Origin: Coptis chinensis
Taxonomy: Eukaryota; Streptophyta; Magnoliopsida; Ranunculales; Ranunculaceae
Assembly: GCA_015680905.1 (NCBI GenBank)
Contig: CM027385.1
Location: 20,156,501-20,220,500, forward strand
Reading direction: 5' to 3'
DNA: 64,000 bases
Shown: in pieces, positions 47,588 to 59,086 of the stretch
Layout: each line of letters opens with the position of its first letter
Position numbering within the stretch: position 1 is the stretch's first letter
The notes under the pieces: model-generated
Seen by the model: only the letters and a program-made list of their open reading frames with translations
The model's database searches: none
Told to the model about the DNA's origin: nothing
Position numbers and translations under genes: made by a program

Positions 47588-48512
47588 TACACATAAAGAT
47601 TTCCAAAAGAAAGAGTCATTGAGCCATCTCGACAATTGATTTGGGCATTGGCAGTTGCCAAGAAAGGACACCCTAAGATGATGAGAATGGAATCATGAGC
47701 AACTTCTGTGTTGAGAATAACGAAGTTGGCTGGATAGTAAAAGTCTTGAACTTTAACGAGAATATTTTCAACTATGCCCTTGGAGTACTTAATAGAATGA
47801 TCGGCTAACTGCAAAGTCATTTTGGTTGGTTGAAGTTTTGTTATACCTAGTTGTTTATATAAATAAAAAGGAAGTAAGTTAACACTCGCCCTAGGTCTAA
47901 TAAAGCAGTTGTTATGAAGTAATCTCCCAAGGTGTATTGTACTGTAGGACGACCAAGGTCTTTGTACTTAATAATTCCATTATGTTCAGATAAGGAGGGA
48001 TATTGTTAAGTTAATAAGGCTTCGTTGGGTATGTTGGTTTACCTTTTCTTAGTGCACAACTCTTTTAGAAACTTAGTGTGTCTAAGTAGACTTTTTATAG
48101 CATCTAGAAAAGGTAGGTTTATGGTCAGATTTTTAAACATTTCCCTAATCTCATCAAAACTTGAATGGTAATTTCCTGGTAGAGTTGGTCTGTGATGGAT
48201 GGTGGAGTGGAATATGAATTTGATATAGATGGTGATGTGAATGGTAATGGGCTTTGGGTGAAACCATGCTCTGACTAACCATATAGATATTAGAATGGTG
48301 GTTGACTATTTGTAGTGGAACTCCATGAATTGTCAGCATGATTAGAAAAATCTTGAGTGTATGGGGTACTAGGGAAGTTTGAAAATTGAAAATTGAAGTT
48401 CGTAATCGTATGGATAATCAGTGTTTGCATTGTAATTCTATGATGGTTGCGATACATATTAATAAGACATGAATGCTCAATCAATGATGATGCGAAACGG
48501 TAGAAATTCATT
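47588..48512 (-). pseudogene. A2 aspartic protease and gag remnant, right of CACTA-2
   Basis: The minus strand reads MTLQLADHSIKYSKGIVENI (47765-47820), then FYYPANFVILNTEVAHDSI, ILGCPFLATANAQINCRDGS and MTLSFGN, the Athila-type protease C-terminal half. Upstream, around 47890, the catalytic motif reads LLDLG in place of LLDTG and the frame is broken. Further upstream lies a gag-protease linker (HTKFLKELCTKK near 48050). The 48154-48511 stretch is Ser/His/Asn-rich and may be the gag C-terminus. Several stops and frameshifts are present. Confidence 0.8.
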
Positions 48513-49104
48513 TTTTTTTTTGAAAATATTTGCTTTTGGTCTATATTTTACTAAGCCCTATTCAGAGGAACAATTGGGCGCGAGACTAGGATGGTTGTAC
48601 TACACATCTTAGAAGAGTAGGCAATCACTTCACGAAGTGGTGTGCTACCAAGAATCCCACTCACAATGAATCTGGGGGAGGGGAGTGAGGAAGGTAGTTG
48701 GTCCACCAGAATCTAGTAACTGATTACCCTAAATGCTCGTGGTTATATTTTTGTGCTTTTCTAGACGAGAGTGACTACTTTGGGCTCTAGTTGATTGATT
48801 TTAATTAATTAATTTTTTTGGTCTAGGGCATTCAAGAATCAAACAACATCCAATTTACCGACATTGTGTAATGACTTCCTAATGGTTTTTATGGCTCAGG
48901 TTTAACCTTATGCGCAAATATAAATTGCAATGTTGAAAGTAAATTTCAAACAATCACGTAAGCATGCTTGAACACACAAGTATCCTCTTACTTGGGCTTC
49001 GAAGAGGTTTAAAATTTACCTATCAAGTTGTGCTTACACGTTGCTTGAGGAGAAGACGACGTCGGTTGGCTCGTGATCTGAGAATCAGGCCCAACCTTTT
49101 GAGC
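48513..49104. other. Unassigned sequence right of A2
   Basis: Begins with a poly(T) run. No coding region or LTR match to the A1/A2 family is found. It may belong to another, unrecognised retroelement into which the second solo LTR inserted, or to a rearranged A2 5' part. Confidence 0.35.
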
Positions 49105-49109
49105 TTTAC

Positions 49110-50618
49110 TGAGAAGAGCCCAAAACTGTAGTTTTAACCCCTTAACAATATTGCTTTTTGACCAATTATGTGATTAATAAGTAAGAGTTAGTACTGTTAT
49201 CGTGTTCTTATGTATTCCAGGCATTGGAGTCGAATATGTGTAGAAATGCGTCCCTTTTGCGAGATAAAGGAGCAAAGGTTGGTTGCTAAGAAGTTCTATG
49301 ATTAAAGGCCAATATTTAAGGAGAAAAAATCTTTTTAAAGCCCGGTCAATGCTGAAAAGTCAAAGTTAATGCAGGCAAAAATAGCGCACAAAAGTCAGTA
49401 GAACTTCCGAAGGCCGTATCATTGGACTTAGACCTTGGAATTAGGCCTACCTTATGTTAAAACGACCGATCAGGAAAGAGATTTCTAATGGTCCAAGCCT
49501 TGACCCAATCAGAGGAGCAGAAGTGGACGAAAAGGCTATTGAAGTCATTTGCAGCTGAAAACCCCTTTGTGGATTGAAGTAATGAGGTTTTTGGCTTGAT
49601 TTTCCAGCCCAAAACATGGCTCCTCAACCCATGCACGAAATTGTGGATGTAGTCTCTTCAATATAAAGAGACTAAGGCTTAGCTCTTAACTTACTTAGTT
49701 AATTATCCAAATACTTAGTTTTACTTCATCAAATTAGTTTTTATATAGATTAATCTAGTTAGTTGTCAAGAAATTAGTTGTTAGAACAAGATTTGAGTTT
49801 TTAGAATAAAATACTTAGTTTATATTTCAAGTTTTAGTTTCTAATTCAATACTTCATCATTCATAGATTTAGTTTGTCTTAAATTGATAATTAGTTATTC
49901 ATAATCCTAGTTTTAAATTCAATATTAAATCTTTCAAATCATTAGACTATTGTTCAATTATATTTATAAAGTTTAAATTAAATAATGACTTGTTCTTATT
50001 GTTGTTGTTTTAGAAATGATAGTATAATGAATCAAGGCTAAAACCTCCATTAGAGGGGTTTGAAGAAGCCTTGATGATGACTTGATTTTTGTTAGCATAG
50101 ATAAAGTTATAATGTTCTATTCTACTCTAGAAAGTAATTAGTTCACCATGAGAATGAGTTCGATTGCTTCACATGCTAGTTATTAGTTGGTAGAGATTAC
50201 CATGAATAATTAGGGATTAGAAATACCCAACCTTTACGTGAAAATGTAAAGATTAGGATTACAACGTATTCTATGCTAGTTTATCAAGTCGAATTAAGGT
50301 GGAATCAAATCCCCCTAATTCCTCCTCATATTGTCAATTTAGTATTTTCGTAGTTTGATTTATATCATCTTGATTGTTGATTCACCATCGTAGTTAAAAT
50401 TCAATTCCATTACTCTCACGACTTTGTTAGCTTACACGAACTAGGAAACATTACATCTAAACGACTAGGAGTGGAACGAAATATCTACTCTAAACATATT
50501 GCATTGATAACGAGAGTAGATAAACTTTGATATATAAGCACGAAAATAGTTTTAGTTTTACTTACATTTGAGTTTCATCGCTTATTCATAGGTAAAACTA
50601 TCGTTTTCCTTATTATCA
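49110..50618 (+). mobile_element. Second solo LTR of the A1/A2 family
   Basis: 1509 bp, start TGAGAAGAGCCCAAAACTG (one change from the family start), end TTATTATCA, flanked by TTTAC on both sides (49105-49109 and 50619-50623). It aligns along its length with 1140-2611. More differences than between the A1 LTRs suggest an older insertion. Confidence 0.92.
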
Positions 50619-50623
50619 TTTAC

Positions 50624-51299
50624 CCTGTTTTAAGTTACAATAAAGGCCCACTTAAAAAGCCTAAAAGTTGGGTTTTGACAATTTATACAACTTTGCCTTC
50701 AAGGGCTCAAACTTAAAACTAAACTAAGATTATACTAATCTAATTAACTAGTTTTAGATTAATCACCTATATTAACTAGAGTCAATTGGACTTAGAGTGT
50801 TGATTACAAAGTTGATTCAAAGTGTGTGAGCTATGATCCACAACTTGCCTAACACACTTAAACTTCCTAATGCAATTAAAACTCTAATCCCTTGGTAAGT
50901 ATTAAACTTAAACAAAGTTTAACTCATGTTCATCATAATAAACCAATCTAAAACCATTTTTGTTTAACTAACCTGTGTGTGAGCTATGATCCCGTTGAAT
51001 CTTGCAATTGGGCCGGGGTAACACTAATTGCAAATATTAATGGGGGGATATGTCTAACTAAACCTTCTTTTTATCACTAACTATTACAAACAAGTTCCAC
51101 TATTTTCTCCTACTCTATTACAAAATTCGGGCATGGAGTACAACTGTTCATCACAAATCAAATGGGATACCAAAAAATCAGACACACTGACAGGGGAGGT
51201 CAGCCTCGCCCTCGCCACGCCCGCGCGGTTGCCCGTTGGCGCCAGTGAACGGCTGTCGTCTTTTGCCCGTGTATTCAACTCCTCTCCAGCTTTGTTGTA
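50624..51299. other. Unassigned sequence with MITE remnant
   Basis: An 18-bp direct repeat GTGTGTGAGCTATGATCC lies at 50822-50839 and 50975-50992. At 50984-51062 there is a partial copy of the MITE found at 41727 (CTTGCAATTGGG ... GGGTAACACTAATTGCAA ... GTCTAACTAA). The 51133-51552 frame (139 codons) has no homology I recognise. Confidence 0.45.
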
Positions 51300-53012
51300 T
51301 GATAAAATGTTGATTGACATTTTTGGTTTTATACTAAAGTCCGAGGTCCACAATCCGAAGTCCGAAGACCAAAGTCCAAAGTCCAAAGTCCGTATAGTCA
51401 TCCGTTTAGTCAAGTTACCTTACTCACGTGGGTTTGGTAGGATAGGTCGAGTAAGGGATCGTCCAAACCTTAGGGCTTGGCAAGGTTCACAACTGGAATT
51501 ACAACTTTTGGTGAGTAGGATTTTAGGTTTTTTAGTTGGTTTATTTAAATAAACGGTAATGTAAATAATGTAAATTACTAACGGTGAATTTGATGTAAAT
51601 AAACAAAGATAGAGAAACAGGGAGAGAATTAATCATACTCATGCAAGAATCATTTTTTAACAGTTTATATTACCACATCACTACAGCTCTAATTCGTCTT
51701 TAGTTCATAGACAAACCCGAGACGACGTCGAGTATTGATCCCTAGCGAAATGCCCACATCTCTGAGTCGCATCGCACTAGCATAAGGAGTTGAACTAATA
51801 TTTCATCTCTGTAATATCATTTCAGCTCCTAGTTCTATTCTACATCAGCTGGACAAATTGGAGAGCTGTCTGACACCATAGAGTCGCGCGCGAGACATTT
51901 TGGGTCTCTCGCGAGACTGTTCTGAGGCATCAGCACTCCAAATTTGTACAGTCTCAATCATTTTGGGACCGGATGTATAATATATACCTAATTCCTAAGT
52001 AGTGATTCTAGAATATTGAAGTGTCAATCCGGATTCTCACACGAGTAGCATAACCCTCCCGGGGGGATTAGCTCATGGTCATTGGAGGAATAATTAAACT
52101 TGTTGTATACAATAAATAAGTAAATGCAGGATAGGAATTAAACTTGAAAAGAAATGACTTTAATTAAGAAGAAATAACTTACAGTATTGAAATTGCTGGA
52201 AGAGAAAATGACGGAATGTTAAGTGCTGGAATGAAACTACAGACGATAACTTAATCTTAACAAACTAATGAACAAATGCTAAAGCATAAAATGCAGGAGG
52301 AATATTGAAGACCCCCCCCCCCCTGGAGACCCTTGTGAAGCCTTTAAATTAGTTTGGTCTTTTTGTTAATTGAGACATTCAAAACTTTGAAATACAAAGT
52401 TTTGGCTTTACCTGGTTGAATTTGCTTTTTATCTTTTCCTTATTAATGTTTTGTCTTCAGCCAAATTCAATTCAAACTACCTGCTTTGAATTGGTACGTG
52501 TCTTCTCCTATTGCAAGGTGGCACCAAATTGTGACCATCACTTGCCACCTGCCTATGCTGACTCGTCATGCCTTTTAGGCATGCAGAGTGGGTCCACGTG
52601 GTGTGTCTAGTGGCGGCGCCGATTTTGGCTTTTTTACAACTTTCTGTCTTTGCATAGAGTTTGTCGCCCTGGTCGCTCTGGCAGTTCACTAGCCAACGTC
52701 GGCATCCAGATTTATAAGATGTGAGCTTCGGAGTTTGCTGCTTCTTTATATGTGGACCCGTTCTGCACTGGTTTTGTTCCTTTGGAAACTTCAGCTCTAG
52801 TCAGGCTTTGTTGGGCTTCACTCAGTTGAGTGGGAAGACTTTAGATATTCCAGTATTCCCGTACTTTGATGCATGTTTTATCATTATATTCATGTTAACT
52901 GCGGAAACCTGCAAAAGTATGAAAATATAATTATTACATGATTATTAAACACATAATCGACCAAAATGCTATGTCTCTCGGGGTTTAATATTATAGTTTT
53001 GGGTGCTTATCA
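51300..53012 (-). repeat. A3 3' LTR (left boundary uncertain)
   Basis: The right end is clear: the minus strand begins TGATAAGCACCCAAAACTAT at 53012, next to a polypurine tract. The first 20 bases resemble the A1/A2 LTR start; the rest does not. TGATAAAATG at 51300 is the best candidate for the other end by analogy with A1. No matching 5' LTR is in the window, so the length (about 1.7 kb) is provisional. It contains an 11-C run at 52312-52322 and AAGTCC-type short tandem repeats at 51336-51392. Confidence 0.6.
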
Positions 53013-53027
53013 CACCACCCCAAAACA
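53013..53027 (-). other. A3 polypurine tract
   Basis: The minus strand reads GTTTTGGGGTGGTG directly before TGATAAGCACCC. GCTTGAGGACAAGCAA lies just upstream, as in A2. Confidence 0.8.
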
Positions 53028-54740
53028 GCACTTTGCTTGTCCTCAAGCAAAGAAGAGACATTAAAATGATAAGTGGCCAAAAATGTGTTGTCCTAAGCTA
53101 AGTCTCATTTCGCAGAGTGCGGTTGCATTGACCGTATGCAACAAGTCCTTGAATCACTAGGAATTCCCTAGTGGACGAGTTATAGCCTCGTGAGAGTTTT
53201 CCAGAGAAGATACTCACAAACTTCATTTATACTACAACGACTCAGTAACAAAGGCATGTTTCCTTAATTAATCTCAGATATCTAGACATCTCACTAGTGG
53301 GGGAAACAAGAATTAATTTTTTTGAAATTCAAGTTAATATACATACAATAATCAAAACATCTACATATGAGCATGCATGCAGTGATCTTTGTAATGAAAT
53401 GTACGAGCAGGGCCGTTTCTGGATCCTTTAGATAGCGTCCTTAAGTAGGTTCTTACAGGTATGTGTCGAAACACAATTTCTCTCTTATTTTTCCACTCAA
53501 GTTTTGCTATCTCCAGTGTGTAGTGGGCACACATTTCCTCACATACTCAATGACAATCAGAGGAGCCGAGGTCGAGAATTCACATATACTACTTATTATC
53601 ACACCACCCTACTCCTAATTGAGCTAGAGGTCTTTATTAGGTTTTATGGGGCTTAGGTGGTCATGTAGAAGAAATTGGAATGGAAAATTCAAGAATGATA
53701 AATATGAGAGAATAAGGTCTTCGAGATATTTATACTAGAGAAATCCTTATTTTCTTTCCTACTTCTAACATGGTTTTCCATAATTGGCTTTTTTCAGCTT
53801 TTCTATTCCCTTTTGATTTGATTTGGGGGAAATTCTACCTTTGATATTTCTTTTGATTTTTGGAAATATATTTCTATTTTTATTTATCTTTTCTTCTGAA
53901 ACTGGTAACTGATTTTGATTTGTGACAAGTTTTTCTCTTCATTTTCCGCACTTCATCCTATTTCCCATACTCATCATATAGGTAGGCTTATTTATTTGTG
54001 GTTAATAGATCGGTAATGAATTTTTGGTGAAATAGAAAGGGTTAATGAAAGGTTCAGTGGGGTGACTAGCGGTAAAAATATTTACAGATGTGAATTTTTG
54101 GCTATTTAGATCCAAAGAAGGCCTAAATTCTCACCTAGGATTTGGGTAGTTATCAAGTAAGTAGACGTGTAAACTTCTCTATTCGGAAAAACTACTCCTC
54201 TTTGTCAATACTCACATATCACACATTTTGAGGCTTTTTGGTTAGATTCTTACAGGATATGGAAACTAAGTTATCTAACCATGGGTCCTAGAAACCTACT
54301 GTTGTATACATTTAATGATAGTCAGTGCATGAATGCTCATGAAAAGATGTAAAAACTATTGCATACGTATTAAATTAAGTTTCTAAGAACAAGTCCTAAT
54401 TCTAATGCTAGGGTGAGATTTCTAAATATTTTTCATCACAGAAAAGGAAACAAGAATTTGTCACTAAATACGTTTATTTAGACATAAAATAAAATTATAT
54501 ACAACTATGCATGCTTAATTTTTGCGAAAGGTTCTCACCACCCCCAAACAGTCGGACATTGTGTCCTCAAAGTGTTAAGAGGAAGAAAGAATATACCTGA
54601 GAGGCTTTGAGCAAAAATATAGCTGACATCTTCCACATAAACTTATTGTAACACACTATATATATTATACATCATAAAAGTGAAAGCACACTGTTAGGTT
54701 ATTTATTTTTTTATATCAAAACGTAAAACAAATATGTACA
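53028..54740. other. A3 internal 3' non-coding region
   Basis: Homologous to A2 30939-32500 over about 1.5 kb, with shared blocks near 53160-53240 and 53600-53660. It has no coding potential. Another CCACCCCCAAACAG plus TCCTCAAAGTG block is at about 54537-54575. Confidence 0.75.
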
Positions 54741-55712
54741 TTAACTCACATTGCCCCAGTTACGAACTGGGGGATGGTCCATCCTTGCTTCGTCTCTGTA
54801 GAAATGACATTCCTTTGCGTCACGCCAATCTATCATAGCTTTCCAGACTTCGCTCCATTTCCTCTTCTTTGAAGTGTCTAGATGAGCTATCATTTTATCG
54901 TCATCAGAGAAGGAACGAACTTTCCTTAGATACCTTGACGGGCACCGCCATGTCTGAAATTGCAAGGAATGAATTACCTTGTTTGTTGGACACATAGAGT
55001 CTACCTTCACCCAGTCATGAAACATTGCCGCAAATTGTGGGAAGTACGTCTTCATTATCTTGCATGCTGTGACTGGCAAAGTGATATAGTGTTGTCGAAA
55101 GGACCAAGCCCTCTTAAGGTTCTCAATTACTAGGTCTGTGATGTCGAAGGCGGTATGTTGCTGGGCCAGTGCATGGAACGTCTTACAAGCTGATTTTGAG
55201 GTAGTGGAAAAATGCCAATCCCCTATGTTGTTCAGAAGAATAAATAACATGGCAGTTCCAACATTCATGGTCATACTGGCTAGTGGAATAGTGATGTCTA
55301 GCCATCGGCCAGCTTCTGCACGTTCAATGACCTGGGCAAGGCCATCGCCATAACGGGAGACACATTTTTCCCAAGAATAGTTGTTAAAGTTGTTTTCTGT
55401 CATGTATTGAATTGGGATGTCTGGCTGAAAAGGAGGAAGGTTTAGAGCTATAGCAATTGTTGGCTTGTAAAAAGGGTGGTTGGTGTTACCAATACGGATT
55501 GCAAATCCGTTCGGCACGATACCAACAGCAGGTAGATCCTCCATATGACTGTAAAAGTAAGTTGCCAAACCTAGGGAGTATGTTTGCTCGGGGTGTAGTA
55601 TCAAGGAGTTCCAACTAACTCGAGTGATGAAGTCTCTGAAAAGATGTCCATATGCAGGAGAATTCAGCAACAAATGGAAAGATTGTTTTGGAATCAACTT
55701 TGGAGATGCCAT
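54741..55712 (-). CDS. A3 accessory ORF-c (323 aa, open)
   Basis: Uninterrupted from ATG 55712 (MASPKLIPKQSFHLLLNSP) to the stop at 54741. The N-terminal third has SWNSLILHPEQTYSLGLATY then FYSHMEDLP, NGFAIRIGNTNHPFY and TIAIALNLPPF. This follows the same pattern as ORF-a and ORF-b: aromatic block, a FY motif, then a beta-rich stretch ending in I/L-x-x-P. I infer that it is a distant paralogue. The C-terminus is basic and aromatic (KKRKWSEVWKAMIDWRD). There is no signal peptide or clear membrane segment, so it does not look like an envelope protein. Function is unknown. The most similar known class is the putative plant transposon protein found in Athila-type elements. Confidence 0.7.
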   Translation of the reverse strand: MASPKLIPKQSFHLLLNSPAYGHLFRDFITRVSWNSLILHPEQTYSLGLATYFYSHMEDLPAVGIVPNGFAIRIGNTNHPFYKPTIAIALNLPPFQPDIPIQYMTENNFNNYSWEKCVSRYGDGLAQVIERAEAGRWLDITIPLASMTMNVGTAMLFILLNNIGDWHFSTTSKSACKTFHALAQQHTAFDITDLVIENLKRAWSFRQHYITLPVTACKIMKTYFPQFAAMFHDWVKVDSMCPTNKVIHSLQFQTWRCPSRYLRKVRSFSDDDKMIAHLDTSKKRKWSEVWKAMIDWRDAKECHFYRDEARMDHPPVRNWGNVS

Positions 55713-55955
55713 CTTAGAAGACGTGTGAAGAAAGATACCACCCGTAGACAAAGATAAACAAAAATGAGAATACGATGGAAATGACTAATTAAAACAAATT
55801 ACATTTATTTATCATATGAAAATTGCACTATATTTAAAAACTAAAAAGAAAATGACAAAGAATATAAAATTGCAAAATTTAAATTGGGTCATGGGCCCAA
55901 GTAACGGCGAGGATCCTTTTGTGAGAGGAATCCATTTATAAGATTTTTGATGTCG

Positions 55956-56983
55956 TCAATTCGTGCAATAGCTCGTTACAACATTTCCCTCTGTGTCTGA
56001 TAAATCTCTGCCTGGTTCTCCATTATGAGAGTGTGATTTGTCGAGAACAGGTTGTGGCTGTGCAAGAATTGTGCTTGTTCTTCTTCTTGTATTGTCCGCA
56101 GGTCTGTGAAATTCAAGGAGACTGGTGATGATAATGTTCTGACGTTTGTATAATGTCATCAGTCCTTGTTGAATTAAACGAAGGCCTTCCATGGGATTAA
56201 ATACATTGCTTAATGCATTTTCAGTGAAGATGTTGTCAGCGGAACAAGCTTCTTCGGTTTCTGTACTGACATGGTTCTTTGCATCGTCGGGATTCCAGAA
56301 ACCGTTCCTACAAACTGAGTGAATGGTAAGAATGTTAGTTTTCCTGAGAGGTGTATTAGGAGAAGTACTAGAAAAACCCCAACGCATCACGATAAGTGTC
56401 ACAATGGTTGGCAAAGGAGCTGCCTTTTTCCTGGCACGTGCGATAGCGTTCCAGAGAAATTTAATAATACAAAAATCATTACAGTTAGTCTGCAAGACCC
56501 AGAGTAGATGGAGGAGGGTTTTGTTATTTCAGAAGTTTTAGATGTGCCGAGCACATTATGAGCTAGCCATTGGATCACAAATAATTGGTTTCTTTGCAAG
56601 GATTGCTAATAAACAACACGGTTTTTCCGGTTGTATTCGGCATGAAGGATAGTTGCAAGCATCAGATGCCTAATATTGTCGAATGGTGAATCCTGAAGGT
56701 GTACCCCTTGGTTTGTAATGGGAATTTGAAGTACCTTGGAGATAATTTCCATAGTCAATTCACGCTCCCATCCGTTTGCACGGACAAAGAATTGCCCGTT
56801 TTGGAAATAACCGTGTTTATAGAACAACAGAACCAATTCTCTGGAAAAAAATGCCTACTTATGATGTAAAAGAGGGTACCATCCTCGACGTAAAATTTCT
56901 GTGTCAAAAAATGGATGAAAAAGACCATTTTGGAAATTTTCCATAAAATTTTGCTCGGGTACGAAAATTCGAGTGAGGGCCAT
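55956..56983 (-). pseudogene. A3 accessory ORF-b
   Basis: Starts at ATG 56983 (MALTRIFVPEQNFMENF), followed by HPFFDTEILRRGWYPLLH, a stop (about 56852), ELVLLFYKHGYFQNGQFFVR and ELTMEIISKVLQIPI. After a further stop near 56605 comes QLFVIQWLAHNVLGTSKTSE, and after a frameshift near 56500 NDFCIIKFLWNAIARARKKA. These blocks align one to one with ORF-a (QLAVTQWLGQNVIGTSKPSD; DNFCIVTFLFDIITHATFRS). So this is a tandem paralogue of ORF-a with about three lesions. Confidence 0.75.
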
Positions 56984-58191
56984 TAAAGATGGAGTGGTGA
57001 AGAAAATTCAGCGAAAAAAGGGAAGTTGGTGTTTAGAGGTGTCTATCCTTGTTATAAATAGGCACCAATCCGAAGATGTAGAAAATACGGATCAAGGTGT
57101 CACAGGGTAGTTAGTACACGTGTATCTTCTAAAATATGGCGCAAACGTTGATGTAGATTGGATGAGAAGAATGGGGCATGTGACAAGGAGTACATTTTTT
57201 TTTTTTTTTTTTACGTAAATAGCGTAAGTAGAAGGACAAGTAAGATGTAGATATAATATCACAATAAGATGTAACAACGTATAGAGATGTGAAAACACAC
57301 CATAATGACATGGGAAATAAAATACAAACTTAAATATTAGATAGAACTATATGCCAAATTAACAACAGTACTATAATAAAACAACCGAGCATGAAGACTT
57401 GAGTAGCATATTCAATCTGCTGTTGCTCAAACTTTTCTAGTGCATCCATGAATCTTGAAACTTGGAGCGATCTAAAAATGATTTCTAAAATAAGAAGTGT
57501 ATAGGGGAGAAGATGAAAGGAGTGAAATGTGAAGAATGTGTTGAACTTATTTATAGAAGAAAATTGAGACGTTTTCTGACCGTTTTCTGATGCGATTTCA
57601 TGACTATTTTCTAACCATTTTTTTTTTTTTTTTGTGCGTTTTCATGACTGTTTTCCGTCCGTTTTGTAAAATGTTAGTTTACGGTAAAATTTGCCGTTAA
57701 GTGTGACATCTAAAATATATATGTATATATATTATTATTACTAATATTATTATATATGTTTCTACCTATATAATATAATATTGGAGATACCTAATATACT
57801 ATTTAACAAGACAGAAATTTTGGAGAATGTAGGAATTAACAGACGTCCCAGGTTCAAAAATAAAAATGCAAACATGTAAATAAAATATCTGACATAAATA
57901 ATATTCAAGAACGGTGAAAATAAACTATCTACTGAGAATCCTCGGGGGCTGCAGGAGAATCCTTAGGGGCTGTAGAAGAAGAACCAGGAGTCCTGCGATG
58001 GCGTGCAGGACGAGCTCCTATGGAGGCTAACTGCTCCTGGGTATCACCTAGAGTATCCATCACTTGAGCTTGAAACTGATGCTGGTTCACCATGAGCATT
58101 CACTGGAACTTGTTCTGGTGAGTAGTCATTTGGTCCTGAAATACATTCATGGAAGCTCGCATTTCCTGCTGAAATTCGCCCATGCTGGTTG
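56984..58191. other. A3 spacer between accessory ORFs b and a
   Basis: Non-coding. It includes an uninterrupted T run at about 57195-57212, another at 57617-57634 and an AT-rich stretch at 57710-57780. No gene is recognised. The downstream part (57930-58190) on the minus strand may be an eroded C-terminus of ORF-a. Confidence 0.55.
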
Positions 58192-59086
58192 TCAGCGAGT
58201 GGTCATATCTGTCCTTAACTCACCCAAGGCATGTTTCATCGATACCTGGCGAGTGTACATGTCTCTCATGCCACTATTCATAGAACGTAAGACATCCATA
58301 GGGTGGCTCATCTTACTCATAGTAGTCTCATCAAAGAAGGGTGGGTGAGATGGGCCTACGTTAGCGTGCACAGCTGCCATTGGTGCTATGGGTTCCCAAG
58401 GGGCCAGTATACATTTCTTGAAAACAAGCATATTCTCATATAAAGGTATAGGGAGTAACGGGGTAGCAGACAGGAAACCCAAATTAACCATAACTTGTGT
58501 TACAAGAATGGAAAGAGGGGCTGACCTGAAAGTGGCATGCGTAATAATATCAAAAAGAAAAGTAACTATGCAGAAGTTATCCTTGCACTCCTGGAGGATC
58601 CAGAGAAGGTGGAGGAAAGTCTTGTTGATGTCCGAAGGCTTTGAGGTGCCAATGACGTTCTGTCCCAGCCATTGAGTCACAGCCAGCTGTATCTGTCGCA
58701 CCGAGCGCTGATATACGCATTTCCCATCTATGTTGTACTCGCCCTTGATTAGCGTGTTGAGCATTAGGTTGTAAGTTCGTGGGTACACGGAGTGCTGCTG
58801 AGTCAGCACGTGGTCGACTAGAGGAATTCCTGTGATCTCGGAGATCAAAACCAGTGTGACTTCGTGGCACACACCGTCGACGGTAACGCAAAAAATGGTC
58901 ACCATTAAAGCTCCCATTGTCGTAAAATTTCATCACCAAATCCTTAAAATATAGCCCGCCATTAGCATACAACAAGTACTCCCATCCTCTAGAGTGTATT
59001 TCATTATCAAAGAATGGTGCAGACATCCCATTTTCGAATAGAGCTCCAAAAATTTTCTCCACCGAAATTCGCTTGTTTCCGGCCAT
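58192..59086 (-). pseudogene. A3 accessory ORF-a
   Basis: ATG 59086 opens MAGNKRISVEKIFGALFENG, then APFFDNEIHSRGWEYLLYAN, GLYFKDLVMKFYDNGSFNG. After a frameshift near 58910 come GVCHEVTLVLISEITGIPLV, RSVRQIQLAVTQWLGQNVIG and PLSILVTQVMVNLGFLSATP, and a C-terminal part with MSKMSHPMDVLRSMNSGMRD. This is the best preserved member of the accessory family in the window and the reference for ORF-b and the A1 copy. It resembles proteins annotated as putative plant transposon protein. It has no catalytic motif I recognise and no signal peptide. It is one frameshift from being open. Confidence 0.75.

Noticed and set aside
50822-50992. 18-bp direct repeat as a target-site duplication
   Set aside because: The intervening 135 bp has no poly(A), inverted ends or coding trace, so the repeat alone does not support an insertion.
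51225-51250. TGGCGCC-type primer binding site
   Set aside because: The heptamer is present, but no LTR end precedes it on either strand and the following bases do not match a tRNA 3' end.
51133-51552. 139-codon ORF on the + strand
   Set aside because: No recognisable domain, crosses the proposed LTR boundary and contains short tandem AAGTCC repeats; probably fortuitous.
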